From NCBI RefSeq assembly GCF_001632365.1, contig NW_024468562.1:66426-130425 (forward strand): 64,000 bases of DNA. Direction: 5' to 3'. The stretch comes from Laetiporus sulphureus 93-53. Taxonomy: Eukaryota > Basidiomycota > Agaricomycetes > Polyporales > Laetiporaceae. Shown here in pieces: positions 34,433-44,924 of the stretch. Made by a program: the position numbers and the translations under genes. The notes under the pieces were generated by a model. It did no database searches and was not told where the DNA came from. It worked only from the letters and a program-made list of their open reading frames with translations. Position 1 is the first letter of the stretch; each line of letters opens with the position of its first letter.

Positions 34433-37400
34433 TCACGACGCAACACTGCTATCCATCTGTAAATTCATGGCCAAGTCTGACGTGCTGAGCCAGCTACCAT
34501 TCGTAGCAGGAACCATGGCCCCGCGTGGAGGAAGGACAGATGGCGTCGGGTTAGCATACTCCTCCCCGCAGTTCTTGATGATGAAGTCGTGGAGCATCTT
34601 CCCGTAGCGGTCTGGAAGGATGTATCTTAGCGACTGCACAATCAGAAGATATGGTCCCACACGTACATGCAATGGGAAGTCGTTCACCAGCCTGATACAA
34701 GACCATTCTGCACGCCAAAGTTGATAAAGTTTGTACAGTATCACACAGTGGGCCACGCTCACCGTATAAAATCGATTTCAACAAGCAGGTTGACGGACAG
34801 ATCCGAGGTGTTCGAGTTGATAGCCGCTCGCAGAAAGCGTACCAGCACCCGGCCCGCCATGAACCACGAGACCTAATGTGGACCTGTTCAGCGCCACTTT
34901 CGTATACGAAAGGATTGAAAAGAAGCGTACAGCAGCGAACTGCCCTAGAAGTGACAGATCGTAACTGGTAGCACAGACATCGTACACGAGGTTGAGGATC
35001 CCTCGCGCAGCGTTCAGAATCTTCAGTGATGACTGGCACGCCTCAGAACCGACCGCGGCATGGGTTTCGTGGAGGAGAATGTGCGCCCTGAGAGATCATA
35101 AATACGTTGTCAGCCAAAGATAGCAATACGAAATGACGGACTTGGCACGTACAGCAAGGGAGCAGTGAACGCCGCGAACAGATGCGGGTTGACGAGATTG
35201 TTCTGCACGGGATGGCGCAGGTTCGTCGGAAACGAATTCTGGAAATCCGTGACGAGGCCGTTAAGCTCGAAAAACGCGGGCGTGTTCCTGATGTCCTTTG
35301 GCTGCATGCAATCCGTCTCTCCGATCGTCGTGTGAACAGTGACGCTAGGGTCTCCGGCGTAGTATCGTGCGCGAAAACGGATATTGAAGTTCTTCACTCG
35401 CGAGAGCAGCATATGCGCCTTGATATAGAGGACAAACGCATCGGTCTGTTCTGGCGGGTGGTTGAGCAAGACATCGCGGTCGTGCGACCATTGGCGCTCT
35501 TTAGGCGATATTGCGATCTACAGAAGCATCAGACGATCATTCATAGAGGTTCGAAACCGGACTTACTCCTTGCTCGAAGTCTTCTCCGCGAATGGGAAGC
35601 ATTTGAGAGACGTCCAGGTCGTCTAGCATGAGCGCCCATCCGTGCCCGCAGCTCATCGCCCGTTCTTGTGCGTATGCTGCACCAAACGTTAGCCCAGGCA
35701 CGAGGGACATACGCGAGGATGACGGACATATCCAGAAGGTGTTCCGCCTCGTCTCGTCTTCCACCACGGTCTTGGATGGCGGTATTATACTTGGTGGGCG
35801 TAGGTTGTCCGCTATCGTATAGACCGGCGAACAAACGTTCAATCCAATCGGCGTGCCAGAGCGCAAGGCTCGGCACATCGACATGTAAGCCTGGTACAAT
35901 AGTCAAGCTACAGGGTCGGTATGTCTGAGACATTCCGTACCTCTGCCCATCTGAAGTATTGATAATCATTAGTCGTGAGCAAGGGAGAAAAATAGGGCTG
36001 CTCAGCTTACTTTGCGGATGCCCAGTACCATGAGCTCAACAATACTTCGGCTAGGGTATTTTCTGTCAGTTGATTAAAAAAGCAATTCAGGGCAGCTCGA
36101 TAGCACCTTGCACTACCTGGAACAGCTCTTCACCCAGCTCATATGAGGAGTCGATCGCATGCCGCGCATATCGCGCCTGTATTTCGGCGAACGAGTCAGG
36201 CCTTTGTTCGCTCACTTTGTGCTTGCCATCAAACGGGTCATCTAGCGTTGTACATGAACTTGTTGAACTTACGGAAGAACTGCACAAGACATACCTATAG
36301 GAAAGGGTGACGAGGTGGGATGCGGTGCGGGTGCGACGGCGGCTGTGTAGAAGCTGCCCAATGCACACATCGAGTGGAGCAATGCCGTCAATGGGAACTT
36401 GGGGTGAGTCGGTGGCAAAGACAAAGAAGCCATGAACGTTGGTCGGTGGAATAATCGGTTGGCGTCAGGGTTGAACGAGAAATATGCGTCAACTCTACAT
36501 GGAAATTAGATAGGCAGCCGAGGTCTCGAGTGAACGGCTTACAGGTGACGCAACAGATCAGAACTGGGCAGATTTCGCGGCCACGCCAATGAAATGACCT
36601 CCAAGACAGAATTGGAAGGGAGCACGCAAGTTGATGCATGATTGGTCTGAGAAAACCCATGTGTACGGGATGCTGGTTCGGTGGCGGAGACGGAGTCACT
36701 ATCGACCAGCATAGCAGCATCCGCGAGACTGTCCAACGAATTATTAGATCGAGCAGACAAGAATCCCAAAGTGAGGGCAGGATCGGCTACAGACAGGGCA
36801 GGATCGATGTTCGCGTAGCTATTCATCGACGCAGGGGAGCCACCGCCAAGCTGAACCGAAGACGCGCTCGAGCCAGCCCGGCTAATGGGAGAGTTACTTG
36901 ACATTGTCAATTCCGGTGTGCGGACCGGCTTGTCTCTCTCCGCGAGGAGCGCTTCGAGCTCGTCTGAAGTCGCAAGGCCGGCGTTAGGACGACGCGATCG
37001 GGAATCACTCAGCTGATAGTCACTTATTCTGCTCTCCAGACGCTCGAAGCGGCCCTTCGGCGGCTCTCGTTGCTCGAGGACGGGAAGATCGGGGACTACG
37101 AAATACTGGTCAGCAGAAGCGCAGAGTCGCGCCGATGACGCCCACCCATGTCGTACGTGCACTCCGGCGCAGGAGGCATCTTCGCTCCTGGTGGAGCGTG
37201 CGCAACAGCGTATGCGTGCGAGCGAATGCATGTCGAACATGGCCTCTTTGCGTCACTATACAACGTAGGAAACTCCGGTTAGCCCACCATCCTCCGTACG
37301 ACTCGGCCTTCGGGCGATGGCTGAATTGACCGACCATTTCTATATTCGCATATTCGAGATCAGTCAAGTATAGCACAAAGACTGTGAGTCTCACCAGCTT

Positions 37401-37583
37401 GCGTTTGCGACACTGGTGGCAGGCCTGGTGGCATTGTCAGCAATCTATGGCTTTGACCTGACCGTGTGACCCGCGCGCTTCGGTGGCACCAGGACTCACT
37501 TGGTTTCTCCTGAGAACATGCGCATTCTGTGGCGACACGGTGCCATGCACGTGTGCGAAGGTGGAAGAAGCAGCCTTCGGCAT
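34433..37583 (-). CDS. Zn2Cys6 fungal-specific transcription factor
   Basis: Nuclear regulator. Exons: 37583-37500, 37424-37395, 37255-37146, 37095-37024, 36963-36543, 36494-36295, 36241-36107, 36050-36011, 35950-35941, 35890-35728, 35676-35567, 35517-35153, 35087-34931, 34872-34763, 34691-34433. Zinc-cluster halves: ACHQCRKRKL in exon 2 and KRPCSTCIRSH, then ECTYD, in exon 3. A coiled-coil-like linker follows (RFERLESRI, then ELEALLAERD). The fungal-specific domain shows LVDAYFSFNPDANRLFHRP, FQVVQAEVLLSSWYWASAK, GLNVCSP, EDETRRNTFW, and the end PDRYGKMLHDFI. Every junction keeps phase except exon 2 to 3, where five bases are lacking and the third cysteine is lost (see findings). Exon 9 is only 10 nt. 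Proximity to the terpene-synthase-like gene is suggestive, not proof, of regulation. Confidence 0.85.
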
Positions 37584-38761
37584 TGTCGAAAGCGAATGTG
37601 CGTGGGCGGTCGGGGATGCTCAGCAAGGGAGAGGTCGAAGGAGGCACAGCCGCTTTGAATAGAATTCAACCCCGAGGCATGGCCGGAACATACCCGAAGG
37701 GGATCCAGCGCCATCAGTCACGGAAGTAACGAACGTCACGCGCCCGCGAAGAAATGAAGCCCACAAAATACAGCAAAAATCCTCATTTTTGCTACTGCGA
37801 GCGGAGGACGAAGTGATTAGGCAGATTGGCGTATTTCATCCATCCATGATGCAGTCTGTTGATACCCGGCGAGTGCCTAATTTACACTGGGGGCATTTAG
37901 CGCGTTCGGCCTGATCGGGCGCAAAAGAACAAAAGAATCATGTCAATCAGACAAGTTATTGTAAGCATGGCTTGCGGCTTACAGGACTAGGTTGTCGCAG
38001 CTCCTGGACGGCACTAGAACGTTATCAATTAGAGCGACTTGAATATGCGTTGTCTAAACTCATTGTAGTAATCTTGCAGAATTTTCTCTCGCTCTAAATA
38101 GCGACCAAATCGTCAGATAGGCAGTGGACGCAAGGATAGTTCAGATGATGTTTATCAGCGAGCGATATACGTAAGCATCAAAGTGGATAATCACATTAAA
38201 CCGCCATACCGCGAACCCATAGGGCATTTGACCTGCAAGTCGCAGATATGCGGAATCTTCTGCAAGTGCAAGCAAACTCGGTGCAACTTAAAACAACACT
38301 TGACGGGGAGCGTTTTGCACAAGACCTAAATATCGACCCATAGCATTGAGAATGGGAGCATGAGGAGGATAACCTCGTTCTGAGTGTCGGGAACTGACGG
38401 TGAACAAGCCTGTTACACGAGCAGACACGGTTGCAGGGATGAATATATGCATCTGCGTGAGAGGTTGAGTTGTTCGGTCATGTAGTCGCGATTAGCTTCC
38501 GATTTTGATTGCTCACCGTATGTTGTTCGTCGAACTTGGGCGGTCGAATTCGTCGTAAAAGACAACCATTTGACGGCCATGGCTCGGTCCATGCAGAGCC
38601 ACTGCAGTGTGACAGACGCGTCAGTCACGCATCTCACGACGCGTCAGTCACAACACGCCACAGCCGCCACCGTGACCCCACGCTTGTCCTTCATCCGCCA
38701 CCACGTATCCATCCCCTGGCCGTCATTCCTCAGTTCACGACTGTCGCCTTTCCTGGACATT
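37584..38761. other. intergenic region, about 1.2 kb
   Basis: Divergent promoter region between the Zn2Cys6 regulator and DPB4. A direct repeat of cgtcagtcac-like units occurs near 38619-38654. No gene recognised. Confidence 0.5.
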
Positions 38762-39664
38762 ATGCCGCGCAGCAAACAAGTGTCCTCTACCGTGACCGCA
38801 GAGTCTCAGCAAGATGCTGTCTCAGAAGGAATCGAAAACTACGAGCTTCCAAGAAGTCTTGTGACGAAGCTTGCGCGTTCCGGAGTATGTGCAGGTAGCG
38901 TTTAGGTGTGATGGTCATAATGATCGACGGTGCTGTAGATGTCGGAAAACATGAAGATGCAGAAAGAAGTCGTGTTGTCACTCCAGAAGTCATCAACCGT
39001 GTTCATCAATTACCTAGGTATCGCCCTTAGCTATCGCCCACCACGATCTGTACACTGACGTTGAGCATAGCTGCGACAGCGCATGAAGTAGCAAGCTCGA
39101 AACAGCACAAGAGCATATCAGCATCGGACGTTCTGAAGGCACTTGAGCTCCTCGAGATGGGTGATATGGTGCCGATGCTCCAGAAAGAACTACAAGGTGT
39201 GCTTCTTGCATTTCTCCGTTGCATGGCAGGAAGTGACACGGACTTCAGTGTACCGCGAGTGCCAAAAGTCAGACAAGGGTCGCAAGAGCACAAGCAGTGC
39301 TAAAGGTCGGGGCCGGGAGCAAGGCGAGTCCGCGTCCGCGTCTGCGTCGACATCAATATCGCTGAAGGTCAAGTTGAAAGGCAAGGAGAAAGAGAAGGGC
39401 CCGACGATTACCATCAGCCGATCTCAGATTAGAGGCCCCTCCGTAGCGGCGGCGGCGCAGCCTGAGGCCGAGGTCGAGCCCGGGCTTGGAAGACAAGGTG
39501 AAGGCACAGAGCAGGTCGATGAAGATGAGGAGATGGCGGAAGCTGACGATGTCGAGGAAGAGGATGACGACCTGGAACCGGGAGAGGAAGATGAGCCGGA
39601 AGATACGATGGCTGTGGAGGAGACGCGGAAAGGGAAAGGCACAAATCGTTCTGACGATGACTGA
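38762..39664 (+). CDS. DPB4: histone-fold subunit of DNA polymerase epsilon (Dpb4/POLE3 type)
   Basis: Small histone-fold protein that pairs with Dpb3/POLE4 in DNA polymerase epsilon and, in many organisms, with CHRAC/ISW2 chromatin remodellers. Exons 38762-38884, 38939-39017, 39071-39196, 39249-39664; 247 aa. Histone-fold residues about 27-115: ELPRSLVTKLARSG, then KMQKEVVLSLQKSSTVFINYL, then ATAHEVASSKQHKSISASDV and LKALELLEM, all typical of Dpb4. The C-terminal half is low complexity: a basic/Ser segment, then an acidic tail with many Glu and Asp, as in yeast Dpb4 but longer. Start is the first ATG giving the conserved LPR motif about 28 residues in. Confidence 0.9.
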
Positions 39665-41945
39665 TGTGCGTGTGCTGCTTTTGTGCCCGCTACTGAGGTC
39701 AACCGGGTATAGCTCATCCAGGTTTATAGGCCTCGCTAGTTTGCTGAGGGGCTCCTGCTTTCTACGTTATAGGTCAGTGCTATTGCGGAGCATGCATACA
39801 AGGTCCGGGATAGACCGTTAGCTCATCTATCGTCCTCCTGGAAGCGTCCACATTTGTCTAGGTCCGTTATGCATGCTCATCTTTCTCAAAGCGCATATGC
39901 AAGTTTTGATCAGTCTCAACCCTGATTTTCCGACGTACAAACAATTTGATCTTGCTCCTCCCTCATTCGGTCTTGCGATTGCGGGATGGCAGTATGGTAA
40001 GTCCACACCTATTTAACAAGAGGCAATCTCTGATACCCCAGGCTGCAAGCTCAAGTCTTCTATGCTGATGAACAACGGGATGCTCGTGGACTCGAGTAAC
40101 GTGATCCGTCCGATTCCGGGCAGTACTTGCTCAATGGCTCCCCTGCCACACTGTTCCTCAGAGTGCAGACTTTCTCCATGACAGACGCGGACGGCAATGG
40201 TTCGATAGAGCACTTCTCATTCGTCGCGCAATGTTCATCTGCCAATATCGCCTGGGAATTGCTCTTCTTCGGCAAAAGACCTTGGCGAGCCATACGGTCT
40301 TTTCAAGCGCGCGAGCTGTGAGCGTTCTCAATGCTTCTCCTTTTGCTCGCGTCCTCATTCCCGCGCCGTACGGCACATGACATTTTGACTGACTGACATC
40401 TCACGGATGTATGTGACGTTGGTGGCAGGCAGCATCTTGGACCAATGGTATCCAACCCGCGGCTCGACCTATATGGTCATAAGACTTAGTTCGCGAGCCT
40501 TTCACTCGCCTGTCTCGATCCCGAGGTCGTCGGGACATCGTCACCATCGCTCTGGCTTTTGCCGATCATTCGGAAGCGACAGGAGCTGCCGCAATCGCCC
40601 TGCGGCAAGCGTTGCAGCCATTCCGTTCGATAGGGCATTATGACCTGAAGTGAGTACAGCGATGATTACAGCACTGTTGAGTATAAAAGGAGAATAAGCG
40701 CTGTTGCAGAAACGAGCCAATCTATTGTCATGAGCGGAAAGTTCGAGGCAGCGGCAAATTTAAGCTACCCGCGGTATGGAGTTTGGAAGGGACCCGCGTA
40801 GCTTCGACAGCTCGGTCCCAGTCAATCTCCATCCCTTCTGGCGCTCGCGAAGCTGTGCGCTGAGCCAACGGCTGCACGCGTTGGAGGGCTCGTGTTTGGC
40901 GACAATAACCGCGAGCAGATTCCTCTCCCAGCAACATCTCCGCATGGCTGCTCGTGAGTAGCAGCACGTCCTTTACTGCACACTTGATCGGTCATATGTG
41001 CTTAGAGACTACACAGATGCTGGAGTTGATTATCAGATAACTTCAAAGTTCTCATAGGAGTGTGGAATGGCTCGCACACTCCTATGGGAGCCTCAGGGTA
41101 GCGCTATTCCCTCAAGGGATATGGATCAGCACTTGCCAGCGCTCGGTTGCCCTCAGCGGGTCTTGACTGATCCTATACCGTGCGATCTCGGGGGACCTTG
41201 CACCACATGAAAAAGCGGTCCTTAAGTAAGGTCATCGTCGATCTATTTCCGACGAACGTCTGTAGCAAGCGCGAACATGCACGCATCGTGAGTTCGGAGC
41301 TATCAGATTTGCCCCTGATTGGTTGGTAGTGTGAGATCGCATCAGGCCCGCGTATACATGTTTGTGGACGAGACAACCTTCGGCTAACCAGCTAGTCCTT
41401 CCACGGCTGTCAATGTTCCCGAACGAGGAGAATCATGCGCGGTGTTGGAAATGGTGGAAGCTTGCGGCATTCCATGACATCTCCATGCAATGGAGTAAAT
41501 CCCAGGCATGGGAGAGGGGCAGCTACTTCAACATGTTATGAACGCGGCCATGTTGAGCGCACGCTCTTCCAGACTCCTCCCCACTTTCCAAGACCAATAC
41601 AGTGAGCGTTCTGTGCTCTCCCTGGTACCACACAGCTGACGATGTTTCATCGAAGTACCGCCGTTCAACCGGCTTGGTACTAGAGACGCTAGTGCCACAT
41701 TAAGAGTACTGGCTTCAACGCGAGTCCTTGTACTTAGCTTCGCTTTCGCATGACTATTGCACGCTAACGTCGACCCTTGACTGTCTCCTCTCTATCTCCA
41801 GGAGAACATATTCCTTGTACATAGGGGCTGTGTCTGCGACTCTGAAAATCTGAGTGGCCTCAGTGTATTCGGTATGCTCCCATCGAAAGCTCCTCGATAT
41901 GGTATATTCTGAAGCAATGCAGATCATCTTCACGTTCAATATATA
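39665..41945. other. intergenic region, about 2.3 kb, with a doubtful coding remnant
   Basis: Around 39868-40323 (plus) several open stretches could be joined by splicing (frame with MLIFLKAHMQVLISLNPDFP from 39872, and a later frame with FLRVQTFSMTDADGNGSIEHF near 40151), but they do not resolve to one product and I recognise no family. It may be a degraded gene. The rest has no recognisable feature. Confidence 0.4.
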
Positions 41946-43559
41946 ATGATTATTCATCATCATCGAGTTAATGCGGTCGCTCCGTCGCCACCGCTCGCGT
42001 CCATTGGGTCCTCAAGCGATGGCGAACCCGGTCCCTTCCTTCCAGCTTCAAGCGTACTGCACCATACACCACCAACGCTCCCGTACTCTATCGCTGACTC
42101 GCATCTCTATCGTTCTGCACGTTTAGCGTGGAATTCCCGCAGGCCGATAAACTGTATACCCATCGAGCTGCTGATACATACATTCGCCCATCACAGGGAC
42201 ACTGTTGGTCCTTTGTCGTGGGTATTGGTGTCTCACGTCTGCCACCATTGGCGAGAGGTGGCCATATCCACACCCCTTCTCTGGACTTCCGTGCCTGTGG
42301 ACAAGGGGCCGCGCGTCTCCGATATCTGGTTGCAGCGTTCCCATGACTCTCCGATGGATATCGTCTATCGAGGCAGAATCAAGAATGTGCAGATTTTTGC
42401 CGACACTATCCGTCCCCATATACATCGACTTCGTACCTTGCATCTCGGAACCTTATCGCAACCATTTGCGCATGCAATGATGTCGATGTTGCCGGAATCT
42501 ACTTCTGTACTCGAGCATCTGCGCTTGCATGTGCTGCCGTACGTTACCACAGCAGGGTCTACTCTGGATTTCAGCATTGATCAGTTTCCCGGATTGCGCA
42601 CCCTCTCACTCAGAGAGGTATCCTTGCGTAGCAGCCTCCAGATGGTGTACGGATTGACCGAGGTGGATTTGTCCGAAACTCTTGCTGGTCGTCCGGACTC
42701 GATGGAAGCCCTCCTCGACATCTTGCGTCGATGCTCTCACCTTGTTTCTCTTACGATCAGTGAACGTCGTAGTATCACTGGGAAGACCACGGATGCCAGA
42801 CTGGGACCGGGCACCATAGTCCTACCAAAGCTGCAACGTCTCACGTTGCTCGCACATTCGTTCCTCATTCGTACGCTGTTGGGATCCATTACCGCACCAG
42901 CCGGTTCCAGCTTGAATATCAAATGCATTGCGGGCAATGTCTCGAGTCCACCCATTTCCTCCATCGTTCCAAATGACAGCGCTCGCTTACCGATGTTGGA
43001 CAACGTTCGTACTCTGTTCCTATTCATCGACTCGAATATCTTCAAAATGCAGGCATGGAATGCCGCGATGCCCTCATCTAACATACAACTTTCGATGGAG
43101 ATCGAGTGCGATCCTCCGGTCGATATGTCGTACCTATTTCCTGCCGCGCTCTGCGACCTCACGCAAATGTTCGCGTCGTCCCCCGTGACGGGGATGCATA
43201 TTTACGGAGACAGGCGCTTCATGTCGGAACGGTCATGGCGGGAATCTCTCCTGTCGCTACCCTCATTGGAGAGTCTCGAGGTGGGGTCACGCGGCGAGGT
43301 TGCATCACTCTTCGAAGCTCTGCGAAACTTTAACCCGCAAACAACAAAGAGCATCTCCCCGAAGTTGAGAAAGCTTTCGATAACTGGCGTCGATTTGGAC
43401 GAAGGAACCATAGCTTCCATCATTGCTACTCTTGAAGACCGTGAATCGAAGAGAAGGCTGGATATATTGGCTCTCAGAGGTCGCAATGGGAGTAGACAGT
43501 TGGACAGCTACACTGCGCATCTACTCTCCACAAAAGTAAGGAAGTTCTTGTACCGATGA
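41946..43559 (+). CDS. F-box-like protein, single exon, basidiomycete family
   Basis: Uninterrupted 537-aa frame. The N-terminal half has the F-box-like core typical of agaricomycete F-box families: RPINCIPIELLIHTFAHH, then LSWVLVSHVCHHWREVAISTPLLWTSV (about residues 67-115). The remainder is Leu-rich with spaced motifs such as LEHLRLH, LRTLSLREVSL, LVSLTISERR, LQRLTLLAH and LESLEVGS, suggestive of an irregular leucine-rich-repeat domain. Likely an SCF substrate adaptor; target unknown. It belongs to a different F-box family from the genes at 10703 and 20272. No introns, unlike most neighbours. Confidence 0.82.
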   Translation: MIIHHHRVNAVAPSPPLASIGSSSDGEPGPFLPASSVLHHTPPTLPYSIADSHLYRSARLAWNSRRPINCIPIELLIHTFAHHRDTVGPLSWVLVSHVCHHWREVAISTPLLWTSVPVDKGPRVSDIWLQRSHDSPMDIVYRGRIKNVQIFADTIRPHIHRLRTLHLGTLSQPFAHAMMSMLPESTSVLEHLRLHVLPYVTTAGSTLDFSIDQFPGLRTLSLREVSLRSSLQMVYGLTEVDLSETLAGRPDSMEALLDILRRCSHLVSLTISERRSITGKTTDARLGPGTIVLPKLQRLTLLAHSFLIRTLLGSITAPAGSSLNIKCIAGNVSSPPISSIVPNDSARLPMLDNVRTLFLFIDSNIFKMQAWNAAMPSSNIQLSMEIECDPPVDMSYLFPAALCDLTQMFASSPVTGMHIYGDRRFMSERSWRESLLSLPSLESLEVGSRGEVASLFEALRNFNPQTTKSISPKLRKLSITGVDLDEGTIASIIATLEDRESKRRLDILALRGRNGSRQLDSYTAHLLSTKVRKFLYR

Positions 43560-43913
43560 GGCTCGCGTCGCCTAGGCGCATTCGACGAGGCCGGGGATGC
43601 GCTACAGTTATAGAGATTCTGTCCGATACACTGTCCGATCGGTATCTGCTTTATATCCCAAAATGTTCAAGTCGTCCATGACTTGTTTAGTCCTCGAAAG
43701 CCCTGGCTAATGCTGCTTGGTTGCTTGCTGGAATTCTGACTGTTCTCTCATTTCAGTGGTGATTAGAGTGTGGTAACTTGATAATCTGGATACTAGTAAA
43801 TAATGGAGTGGTATGAGTTATTGAACGCGACGGAAAGTATGATGTCCAACGCCAGAATGTCCAGAGTTCGTGTAGAAAGCCGTCGTAGCGAATCACTTAT
43901 TGAGCACTGCAAC
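43560..43913. other. region between convergent genes, 354 bases
   Basis: 3' flanks of the F-box-like gene and of the rhodanese gene. No feature recognised. Confidence 0.5.
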
Positions 43914-44924
43914 TCAGTATTCATCGCTAGGTTCGGAAGGTGAGACAGGAGAATTGATCACTGCTGGCAAGCCGGCCTCCTTCCATGCGGCATAACCTCC
44001 GATGATATCAGTCGCATTAAGCATTCCTATATCGTGTAATGACGCTGCAGCAAGAGAAGAGGTATCGCTGTCCTGGCAGAACAGGATGACACGCAAGTCG
44101 TAACGGTTCGCCACAGGCAGCCTTCTTGCAGATCGGGGATCGAATCGCCATTCGAGCATGTTGCGTTCGACCGTAAGGGCTCCATTGATCGTGCCTTCAG
44201 TCCTGCGTTGTGCCTCCGGACGGATATCCACAAGTACGATCGGCCACGGGCTGGCAGGATCATGCAACTCGTTGTAGGCAGTCTTTGGTGTGATTCGTTC
44301 TAGACGTGCACGGGCATCGGACAATAGTTGGGCCGCACTCCTTGAGCCGGGAGGCGGAACAAGCGGGTCTATGAGACTACGTGCTGATTTTCGGACAATA
44401 TCCCATAGTGCGGCTTCATCAAATGACGATGCTCCAATATTCCGCGCCGAGCCTATCCATAGTCCCTTTCCAGTGACAGGAGCACTAGCGATCCTCCCGA
44501 CGAACTTGGCATGAAACAACATTCCTGCCCGCTGCACGAAATCGTCCGAAGAGCCGCAAAACAACACCGGGCCGGGAATGTCTGGAGTGGTTCGAGGAGC
44601 AGCGACGGCGAAAAGGAAAGTACGAGTGAGCAAGGCATGTTTGAGGGATGAGGCGATGAGCAGGAGAAAGTGCTCATTGGCGGTATAGGAGAGTGTCAGA
44701 ATGACTCCGATGCGACTCCCGTCGACTGTCTCGGCTTGGCGGATTGCACGCAGAGCCATACTCTGTGCGGTTTCCTCACGAACGTCATTTAATGTGCGAC
44801 GGGGGTGCATCTCTGCCCGGTCTGATTCTTCTTCTATCGCGAACGGAAGCACGCGAGAGCGTCTCTGGCCATAGCTAAGACTTGATGCTCTTGATGATGA
44901 ACTTCCGGGTCGAGCAGATAGCAT
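43914..44924 (-). CDS. rhodanese-domain protein with unrecognised N-terminal domain
   Basis: Single-exon frame of 336 aa. Residues about 208-322 form a rhodanese domain: PIVLVDIRPEAQR, GTINGALTVERNMLEWRFDP, then the active-site loop LFCQDSDTSSLAA with Cys283, and IIGGYAAWKEAGLP. The cysteine is intact, so sulfur transfer is possible. The pattern (TVERNMLEWR, DPRS-RRLP, TSSLAAASLHDIG) resembles small bacterial, especially actinobacterial, rhodaneses more than fungal MoeB/Uba4 or Cdc25 types; this is an impression from memory of family patterns. Residues about 70-190 (GVILTLSYTANEHFLLLIA to FDEAALWDIVRKSA) look like a folded domain I cannot name. Residues 1-50 are Ser/Arg-rich, possibly disordered. 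Confidence 0.75.
   Translation of the reverse strand: MLSARPGSSSSRASSLSYGQRRSRVLPFAIEEESDRAEMHPRRTLNDVREETAQSMALRAIRQAETVDGSRIGVILTLSYTANEHFLLLIASSLKHALLTRTFLFAVAAPRTTPDIPGPVLFCGSSDDFVQRAGMLFHAKFVGRIASAPVTGKGLWIGSARNIGASSFDEAALWDIVRKSARSLIDPLVPPPGSRSAAQLLSDARARLERITPKTAYNELHDPASPWPIVLVDIRPEAQRRTEGTINGALTVERNMLEWRFDPRSARRLPVANRYDLRVILFCQDSDTSSLAAASLHDIGMLNATDIIGGYAAWKEAGLPAVINSPVSPSEPSDEY

Noticed and set aside
39424..39717. Ser-rich minus-strand frame
   Set aside because: Complement of the acidic tail of DPB4; no independent support.
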